Below, piece by piece: positions 56,322 through 64,000 of a stretch of 64,000 nt of DNA (positions are counted from its first letter, which is position 1; every line of letters begins with the position of its first letter). The stretch lies in assembly GCF_032062135.1 (NCBI RefSeq), contig NC_092869.1:47226163-47290162 (forward strand), in the 5' to 3' direction. The DNA comes from Pyxicephalus adspersus (lineage: Eukaryota > Chordata > Amphibia > Anura > Pyxicephalidae). A model generated the notes under the pieces. That model was not told the DNA's origin, did not search any database, and saw nothing but the letters and a program-made list of their open reading frames with translations. Position numbers and translations under genes: made by a program.

Positions 56322-56515
56322 TAGAGAAGAGAAGGTGATGAAGGGGAAGAAAAGACAATAGAAGAGAATACAAGAAAAGAGAAGGGAAGAATTGGGGAAG
56401 AGAAGAAAAGGGAAGGGAAGAAATGGAGGAGAGAAGAGGAAAAGAGAAGAACAATGAGAGAGAGAAGAGTAAACTGAAGAGAATAAGAAGAAAAGAAGAA
56501 TGAAAAAGAGAAACA
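56322..56515 (+). repeat. Polypurine (GA-rich) tract, right part
   Basis: Continuation of 55615-55759. Minus-strand Ser/Leu/Phe-rich open frames here (56201-56534) are its complement. Confidence 0.9.
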
Positions 56516-57636
56516 AAGACTTTTCACTATCCACCCAGATTTACATAAATGTTTGCACTCTCTATTGGTTTAAAAAAAGAATGGAAAACAACCTAAACTA
56601 CAACATAACAGTGAGCTATGATCCAGACCTATTTGTGAATCAATATAAAATCATTTTAGAACAGACATTGTCATTTAGGAAATAATTCATCCTCTTTTTT
56701 TATATTTTGATGAGAAATTAGAATTCTAATCAATAATGGAATTACATAGAAAATCGGAGTACAAATACATTTTTTCCCCGCCAGAGAAGCAGGCTCTGCT
56801 TCATAATAGACCATCCAAAAGTATTGATTTTAATATTATAGTAATGGCTGGAAAAATTAAAATCAATAATTTTATTTCCTGTAGCACAAAGTTTGAAATC
56901 TATTTATTAGGATGAACTGTGTGAACTCGGTTTCTTTGGAAGACAATTTGGGGAATAAGAGACTCAACAAAGGAAAGCAAGAATAGCAGAAATAAAATTA
57001 TCTGTGACTTTGTTGTAATGGAGAATATCTTCCCTTCCAGGAAATATATGGAGTGCCAACCATAAAAATTTAGTCTGTGATTTTTCCATATGTTGCAGTA
57101 CCTCAAATTAAAACAGATTTAATTATAAGATTTTACCATTTGACCATTTGAGTGACCAATTTTACACTATTTGAATGATAAAAAATGCTTAACGCATGCA
57201 ACTTTTGTATTGGAAAACCAAACTAATATAGAAAGAAAAATAGAAATAAGTATTTTGAGCTCAGTAAAGCTAACCTAACACTTCCTAACACTTCTGAATC
57301 TTGAATACTTTCATACTGCAAGGTTCACAGTATAATAATACAAAGAGCCATCATCACTTCAGTGGTTCTCAGTTATTGAAGGCCATGTGGTCTGGGAAAG
57401 CTTAATGTATTAAAAATAATAACAATAAAAATATTCATAAAGCCGATTAAATAGTTGGTTATTGATCAACCAAAAACCAAATGTTGCCACTCTGCCACAG
57501 ATCATCAGTTCAGCAACCTGCAGCATCACTGTGTACAGCCTCTGTTTCTGTGCAGGGGATGCCAAGAACAGTGGAAACTTCATGGCTAAAAGGAGACAGG
57601 TGATTCTGCAGTTTGCTAAACAGATGATCTGCAACA
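56516..57636. other. No gene recognised
   Basis: AT-rich DNA. 57480-57610 has higher GC but no repeat ends or splice sites that I can support. Confidence 0.3.
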
Positions 57637-57891
57637 GGATGGCTCAGTGGTTAGCACTTTGGCCTTTGAAGCACTAGAATCCAGGTTCTTATCTCAGTCA
57701 GGAGTCTATCTGCATGGAGTTTGCAGGTTCTCCCCATGTTTGTGTGGGTTTCCTCCGAGTACTCCGGTTTGCTCCCACATTTCTAAAACGTTCAATTAGG
57801 TTATTTGACTTCCCCCCTAAATCTACCTTAGACTGTATTATGACTATGACATATGACTATGGTAGGGACATGAAGGGACCAAACCTTGACA
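57637..57891 (+). mobile_element. tRNA-headed V-type SINE, 3'-truncated
   Basis: Head ggatggctcagtggttagca, central domain ctgcatggagtttgcaggtt, gtgtgggtttcctccgagta and aattaggttatttgactt, then catatgactatggtaggga. The tail with the LINE-like end is missing. The 92-residue open frame at 57714-57992 is a shadow. Confidence 0.85.
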
Positions 57892-58022
57892 TTCACGGGG
57901 AGTCTTTGTTCCAAACCCTTTACAATGTTGTACCAAAAGCTTACAGTAATTGTGGCACAACACTGAAAGCTACTGATTTCTACATTTCCTGAGAACTAAT
58001 TGAGATAGTACCCAATAAAAAA
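57892..58022. other. Short unassigned spacer
   Basis: No feature seen. Confidence 0.3.
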
Positions 58023-58480
58023 TACCTTTAACTGCCGTATAAGACGCACTTTTTCTTCCCCAAAACTGGGGAAGAAAAAAATAAATAATTAAAATATTAT
58101 ACTCACCCGATACCCGATCCTGCGCGTGTCTCTGGCTGCATGCAGCGTGTGTCTCTCCTCTCCTCTGCCAGCATCGTGTCTTCTGTCTGTAGAGCAGAGC
58201 GCAAGAAGCCGGCACAGCGCCACCTGCTGTTCCCTGTCCTAACTGCCGTACAGTGGAAAAAAAGCACAGAGTGATCAGAAGGGGAATTTGAATAACACAG
58301 AGTGATCAGAATGGGAATTTGAATGGCACATAAGTGATCAGAAGGGAAATACGGGTATGAATGGCACATGAGTGATCAGAAGGGGAATAATCTTTCAGAA
58401 TCTTTTTTTCTAGATTTTCCTCCTTTAAAATTGGGTGCGTCTTATATTCCGGAGCGTCTTATACGGCGAAAAATACGGTA
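58023..58480. mobile_element. DNA transposon derivative with TACCGTATTTTTCGC-type ends
   Basis: The right end, inverted, reads taccgtatttttcgccgtat then aagacgctccgg; the left is a degraded inverse (tacctttaactgccgtataa then gacgcac). The interior is partly GC-rich with CGCGTG words and contains a tandem repeat (58263-58392). Both open frames on the minus strand are shadows. The superfamily is not assigned. Confidence 0.75.
58263..58392. repeat. Minisatellite of about 31 bp, four units
   Basis: Units share cacagagtgatcagaagggg then aatttgaatgg; the third is longer by about 7 bp. Lies inside the 58023-58480 element. Confidence 0.88.
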
Positions 58481-59100
58481 GTTATATTCAAATTTTATGG
58501 CTTTCTATCACAATCCATGTTTTCATTTAAAACCTGGAAATGTTCGAAACCTTGGTAAAAGATTACTGTAAACTCTTTAACCTTATGTGATTGGTTTTTT
58601 TTTAATACACAGCTGACAGAATGAATCCAAAATTGTCTGAAGATTGACTCTGCCTGCTGTGTAGAGTAGCTAGCTTACCACCAGCTGTAATCATAGTATA
58701 CAACGGACTGTACGCCTATTGGTAAGGTATATGATGGTGAATATCAGGGTGTGGAAACACTGCTAACACCATAAGCCAATGAAAATACTCTTAGCTGCTT
58801 CTTTCCAGTATAGGAAATGGGCAGAAAGTCCTTTGTCAAGGTATATGGTGGTAAATATTGGATGGCAGTCAGCATGGAGTGGGATCACTGCTGGCATTTA
58901 TTCCAGTGACTATGCTCTTAGCTGATTGTATCCAATGTGCACAATGGACTGTAAGTCAAGTTATACAATGGTGAGCTTTCTCATCACTGTCATCATTATT
59001 ACCCTGATGATAAACCCATAGTCATTGGTTACATAAAACCAAACTGATTGTTGAATATTCAAGGTGCTTTGCAAAGCTGAACAGTAAAACTATCCTTAAA
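58481..59100. other. No gene; loosely repeated segment
   Basis: 58660-58970 contains two or three diverged units sharing atggactgta or cggactgta, aggtatatgatggtgaatat and ctcttagctg, with a period near 115 bp. It could be an old tandem duplication. Confidence 0.35.
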
Positions 59101-59829
59101 AGTGTCATGTACGGAGAGGCAGGACCACCAGGAGGTGCTGCGGCTTGCACGGGAGTGGTGTGACCCCTGAGAAGGGCCAAGGTGCAGAGTCTAAGCCGTA
59201 ACCAGGTTTTCTCCAGAGCTTCTGATGGTGAAGATGTTGCGCTGCTGTTTGCTGCCAGGTTGCGGTCCTTGGGCACAACAAGGTGGGCAAAGCATGGTAC
59301 CAAATCACAAAGCAGAAGGATAGTCAAGGAAGGCCGGGGGCAAGGCAGGCAGCAAGCAGGAGAGGTCAGGTCACATGCCAGGGATCAATAGCCAGGAGGC
59401 AGACTGCAGTGACACAGGGGCCACTGCGGGCACAGGGAACACAGGTGACACTGGAAGCAACAGGAGGCACAGGTGATGCAGAGATATCCACAGACAGACA
59501 GGAACACTGGAACTGCAAAGGGAAGTTGGCTGGGAACCAACAGACCGGGCAACGAGGGGTTAACGCAGGAGCTGGACACAGGAATCACTGGATTAAGCAT
59601 CAGGTGAACAGGAACTAGCTCTCAGAACTAGGGGCTAGAGACACGTTGCATGAACACAAAGTGCAGTCTGTGAGCTAACTAAATAGCCAGGGATGATCAA
59701 GAGGCAATCTTCTGATTGGCCAGTGGATTGGACAGAATTGATAAACCTGGGCACACCCAGCTTCAGAACTGCAAGCATGCGCAGGAGAGGGATGCCTGCA
59801 CTTTAGTGAGGAATAGGTACGTGTGACTG
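59101..59829. mobile_element. LTR-like element with TGTCATGTACGG...GGTACGTGTGACT ends
   Basis: The ends agtgtcatgtacgg and, inverted, cagtcacacgtacc are similar. Flanks aaaag and gaaag may be a 5-bp target duplication with one mismatch, as left by LTR elements. GC is higher than in the surroundings. Internal words caggaacac, caggtgac and caggaggcac repeat irregularly at 59390-59520. A second fragment is at 53350-53530. No coding domain was recognised, so a solo LTR is a reasonable but unproven reading. Confidence 0.55.
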
Positions 59830-60229
59830 AAAGTAGTAGTAGTTTTTGTAATAATATAAATATTACCTATACATGATAGGGGTTTTACTGTAGTTCACAG
59901 AAGACAACTGCATCACATTTTCTTAATATTTTTCAAAGTTCTTAAGATTTTCTTATTTTACTTTTTATTAGATATTTAGCTGTATTTGCATTTCTGTACT
60001 TATGTATGGTATCATATCTAAAGACTGGTAAGATACAATGTAATACATTTTTGTTGAGTTCAGATATTGTTAAAATCAATTCAAGTTCCAAACTTGTCCC
60101 TTGAACTGATGAAAGCTTAACCCTATTTAGCAGTTCTTAATGATTTTACATGTTGTCTGGAGTTGCCCTTTAATCTTCCCTTGTGCTTGTTAGTTTAAAT
60201 ACTTAACATAAAAAGTGAAAAGACATAGC
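59830..60229. other. No gene recognised
   Basis: AT-rich DNA. Confidence 0.3.
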
Positions 60230-60680
60230 GATGCCATAGCTCATAATTCAATATTTTTTTCAGTGTCAAAAACATTCTTTATTTTGTGAGCTTCTGGATA
60301 AGGTGGAACTTCATTATCTATCTTCCCCCGGAGAAAATCCACCAGCTCCAACAAGAGAATTAAAATGTAATCAAGACTGAGCCTTTAATTATACGTGCAA
60401 ATTGATTTAAAAGTCTCCAACCTTCCGACGGGCCACCTACGATGATTTTACCATCCATATTCAGGATGGCAATTTTGGGAGGCTTCACAGTAAATGAGTT
60501 ATGACACAATCCTGGGAGCTCAGCGCTCCGACCTGTTATTCTACATCTGGTTTCCCACATGAGCTGAATGTTGATAGGAACACTCGTCGTAAGTTACAGC
60601 CATTGTTGGCGGCAAATAAATTCATTGAAGAGAGAATCAATTTATTTTTCACTTTCCAACTTTAGGGATTTTTTTCGTAC
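60230..60680. promoter_or_regulatory. Putative conserved noncoding element
   Basis: Repeat-free with CpGs (ccaaccttccgacgggccac, ctcagcgctccgacc, acactcgtcgtaagttac) in AT-rich DNA. A 66-residue minus-strand frame (60360-60560, ending GGPSEGWRLLNQFARI-type residues) is open but has no recognised motif. Composition only. Confidence 0.25.
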
Positions 60681-61198
60681 ATTCTAAATTATGTAATTTA
60701 AAAACACAAGGTCCTCTGAAATCAATGCACCAGGTCTTTTAAACACAAGCTACAAGTAAGAATGTTGAAAATGTCACAAAGTTTAGGAAAATAATTTATT
60801 AATTGCCAGGAAATTCCAACATGGCTAGGGGTGTACAGAAGGCTCCCTTCTTTAGGGCTACAAATGCAAGAAGTAGAAAAAACAATAAAATATGGAGATA
60901 ATAGAAAACATAATGGAGCATTCAACTTCTTTGAGAAAAATCTAGATAACAATGATTTTGTATTTACTATTAGTTATGTTTTATAACATTTTACATTATA
61001 ACAGTCACACAATGTAACTGGTCTTCTTCCTTTTCTTTTTTTTTGGAGGTGGACAGAAATCTAAGTCGTTTTATTCCTCTCTGCAGCATTCTTCTATGAG
61101 CCAAGTTCAGATAAATAACTCTGGGCTTCATCCATCACTGAAAAAGGTAGCCCTGGACATCATAATGATGAGTTTGTTAGGGGCAGCAGTGGTGATTA
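60681..61198. other. No gene recognised
   Basis: AT-rich DNA without repeat ends. Confidence 0.3.
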
Positions 61199-61640
61199 GG
61201 GATTAGTGTTTTCTGGCATTCTCACAAAAATTTCCTTGAATTTCCGATGGTTCATCGAAATTTCGGTGAACCGATTTCACGAAACCATCGAGGAAATTAT
61301 AACAGGAGAATTCACAGGGGATTCTCAGGATTCCCTGTGAATCCTCCTGTTTGCGATCCCCAGGGCGCTGGAGGTTTTTTACCCTTCAGTGCCCCGGGGA
61401 TCGCACACTGTTCTCAATGAATGCAATTGCAGCTGCATTCATTCAGAAGATCCCCAGCACTAGAGGTTAATGAAACTCTAGTGCCCCGGGATTGCAGTGG
61501 ATTCTCAGAGCTGCAATCATTCTTGCAGCCCTGGGTATCCTGTTTGCGATCCCGGTACTAGAGGTTAAATAGGGACAAGTATCCCCATTCAAAACCTCTA
61601 GTGCTCCCTGATTGGCTGAGGAAAGCTTTTGTTCCCTTAT
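61199..61640. mobile_element. Diverged foldback element, GGGATGAGC family
   Basis: TA then GGGATTAGTG at 61197. The body carries the same modules as 42826-43162 and 55762-56319: tttgcgatccccagggcgct, gtgccccggggatcgcacac, ctcaatgaatgcaattgcag, gcactagaggttaatgaaac and ctgattggctgaggaaagc. The right end is lost after about 61640. Confidence 0.8.
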
Positions 61641-62984
61641 CGTTCCCTTATAAAGTGCCCAATAGGTATACCCACCTCAGGCAGGGATTGTGGAAGACCC
61701 GCATAATGGGCACAGAAGGTGTACGGACTGGAGAACTCAATGTAGAGATCTCACGAGTAGTGCCCACAAGATATAGAAGATGCTTCTGGGTAGTTTGTTC
61801 TTCATCATCTACCAAAACCCAAAACATTAATTTTGGGTAGACTGAGCCATTATTTGTTTCCTTTGCCTTCTTTGAGCATCCAATGCAGGGCCACTCTGCT
61901 ACACTTTCACAGTTAACTTGTGTATAGATATTTATTGACATTATTATTTCATTATTATACTTATGCCTTTGAAAAACACTGCCAGGAAATAATAAGATAT
62001 TTGGTAGATTCGATGTTCCAAACACACAACATAGCGTTGGTATAATTATTTTTGTAATAACTTTATTGATCATAGTTTTCTTCACATGAAGTATTGGTAT
62101 TTTACCACCGAGGTGCAGTACACTGTGAGCTTACATAGCAATCTGATATGGTGTGTTTATATATTATGTATATATATTATTTATATAATATCACTATATA
62201 TATATATATCACTATTAATGCTATTAAGATTTGATTCAGACCCAATAATAAAGGAATTTGAATTAATAGTTTTCCTATTTAATTGCAAAGTAATATCCAT
62301 TATTTCAAATCATTACTTTTTTTAACAAATTGGTTCAACTCATTGTCTGCCATGCTTTCACTATCCCAATAACTTTACATATACTGTGTATATCCCGATA
62401 CAAACCATGGATTAGCTGGCAAATCCTCCATTAATCAAACCCTTTCCAGTTTGAGGTTCTGTTGTTCTTCTTCTTTACTGAGCGGCAGGAAATATGGAAC
62501 ATTTATAATCCCTGTTATCCTTAACTCTAGCAACCGGAACTCTCAAGTAACCGGCTCAAGACAACGCTTCATGGATCACTCCCACTGGGACCTCTACTGC
62601 TTTCCTGATTAGTCACAATTAGGTATAGAGTTTCTTTTTACTGCTGCCGATAAACCATCTTGTGCTATTTGCGGACAATCCAAATATACAGAACAAGTAT
62701 ACTTATCTGAATGAAAGTGGGTTTGTACCTGGCCATACTCTACAAATACTGTACTGCTTTGTTTTTGTGGCTTAATTGATTTATAATAATAGTATTTTAT
62801 TAATATTTTATTTTTATTAGTGCTATTTTAATGCTAACTCTCAAGCAACCAGAAATTACATTTATCTGGAATCTACCAATCCCTATGGGTGCTGAATAAT
62901 GGTGAGTGTATATATTGTATTATACATTAGTTACATCATCAGTAGCATTAAAACAGAAAGATTATGTTAAAAATAATACATAGT
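61641..62984. other. No gene; AT microsatellite near 62155-62210
   Basis: 62155-62210 is a degenerate (TA)n tract. A 145-residue minus frame (61648-62085) partly overlaps the foldback element and lacks any motif. The remainder is AT-rich. Confidence 0.35.
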
Positions 62985-63357
62985 CAGGTTGAAAAAAAGA
63001 CATAAATCCATCAAGTTCAACCACTAGGGAAATAAACATATCCCAGATAAAAACCCTATAGTCATAGTTGACCCAGAGAAGGGCAAAGAAAAAAAAGCCC
63101 CGGGTTCAATTGGCTCCAACAGGGGTAAAAAATTCCTTCCTGATTCAATCTCTGTTATGGTATTTTTTTAAAAACTTTAATCCCCAGTTATATTCTGTGC
63201 TTCTAGAAATCATCCAGCTTTTTTTTTAAAGCATCTATAGAACTTCCTAAAACTACTTCTTGAGGGAGCTGATTCCACATTTTTACAGACCTTACAGTGA
63301 AGAATCCCTTCCTTATCCGGGGATTAAATCTCTTTTCCGCCAGAACCCCCTTTGTCA
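62985..63357 (+). repeat. Unclassified interspersed repeat
   Basis: Starts around caggttgaaaaaaagacata, then ccatcaagttcaaccacta, ttggctccaacaggggtaaa, aaattccttcctgattc, cagaccttacagtgaagaat and ccttatccgg. A part recurs at 46480-46645. No open frame. I recall this kind of sequence as a common vertebrate repeat but cannot name the family safely. Confidence 0.75.
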
Positions 63358-63898
63358 TGGTCTTAAAGTGAATAATCTGAGTTATATATAAAGGCGTCTA
63401 TATATATCTCTGTAATAAAAGTTATTGTTATTGTGGATGGTGTATATGTGTCACTTTGTTTTCCCACCTACACATGGTGAGAGGCTCCCGAGTTTATGCC
63501 TAATGTTTTGTTCTGGGTCCTGGAGAATGCAGACGTTGTAGAGTTTTGGGCGGAAATAAGCCTCATTTTCCAGGTCAACGTCTTACCCGTTAGGCAGACC
63601 CCATTATAAGTTTCTTCTGTGCACAGGCCTTTATATATGAGCTGAGGGATGTTCTGGGTTCCCTCTTGTTCTCTCTGTAGAATCCTGCTCCTGGGTGAAA
63701 AAGCTGCAACTAAAGCATTAAAAACATGTGATACCGGCCTAATTTAGGGAACCAATTAGGGGCCACACTGTTTGCCAGAAACAGACCCAGATGTATTTAG
63801 GTTCTTTGATGAGCAGATATTTTGTTTGTTTTAAGCTACTGACTTCTTGTACAAAGACCTCCTGCATTAATATTGTTGGGTTTCTACCTTCATAAGTA
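63358..63898. other. No gene recognised
   Basis: 63440-63800 has a balanced composition and could be the edge of an LTR-type repeat, but no termini are seen. Confidence 0.3.
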
Positions 63899-64000
63899 GG
63901 GATGAGCGGCAAATCATGCCTTTCTCATTTACAGAACATGTAAACAAGAACAGCCTTGTGATTCGCCATGAGGTTGTGTTCTCAGAACAGAATTTAGAGT
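63899..64000. mobile_element. GGGATGAGC-family foldback element, cut by the window end
   Basis: TA at 63897-63898, then GGGATGAGCGGCAAATCATG. gcctttctcatttacagaac and gtgattcgccatgaggt match the left arm of 55762-56319 (gcctttcccgtctaccgaaa, ctgattcaccgagaggt). The rest lies outside the window. Confidence 0.85.

Noticed and set aside
61648..62085. 145-residue minus-strand open frame
   Set aside because: No motif, AT-rich codons and partial continuity with repeat sequence.

Overview
The window looks like intergenic or intronic vertebrate DNA, most likely from a frog (anuran). The grounds are low-to-moderate GC, no compact genes, three tRNA-headed V-type SINE copies, a decayed CR1/L2/Rex1-like LINE whose tail resembles the SINE tail, and a dense population of short palindromic DNA transposons. 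Species assignment is inference. No complete protein-coding gene, rRNA, tRNA gene, CRISPR array or operon was found. Almost all longer open frames are translations of repeats or low-complexity DNA.

Layout. 1-8 kb: a C42 homopolymer, a decayed antisense coding-like stretch (about 1350-1690), a palindromic MITE remnant, a minus-strand SINE (3781-4106), two phase-compatible candidate exons (4868-4948, 6001-6108) and a MITE (7314-7641). 8-14 kb: an unclassified repeat present twice, a plus-strand SINE, a hAT-like element split by a younger insertion (11523-12224) and a MITE. 14-24 kb: mostly single-copy-looking DNA, a Tc1/mariner remnant (20881-21345) and a large foldback element (22020-22575). 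24-33 kb: a hAT element with a perfect 8-bp target duplication, a 46-bp minisatellite, further hAT-like copies and a second Tc1 remnant. 33-45 kb: a foldback element beside a TTAA-flanked element, an 870-bp polypurine tract, one candidate exon (40590-40677) and more MITEs. 46-51 kb: an element carrying five perfect 16-bp repeats, then a nested block in which a 2-kb LINE and a palindromic MITE sit inside an older inverted repeat. 51-64 kb: putative conserved-noncoding blocks, a polypurine tract split by a TA-flanked foldback element, a SINE, a DNA transposon with an internal minisatellite, an LTR-like element, and further foldback copies running to the window end.

Between the repeats lie AT-rich, TAAT-rich, repeat-free blocks that look like conserved noncoding elements of a gene-poor regulatory domain; this rests on composition only. 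The most notable unexplained signal is a short core (CTGANGAAG, about 10-15 bases, then GCGAAACGCGT) that recurs on both strands in otherwise different AT-rich repeats, once at the middle of a near-perfect foldback. A second is an inner module with gcactagaggttaattaacc shared by foldback elements with different ends. Nothing seen supports a new protein-coding system.
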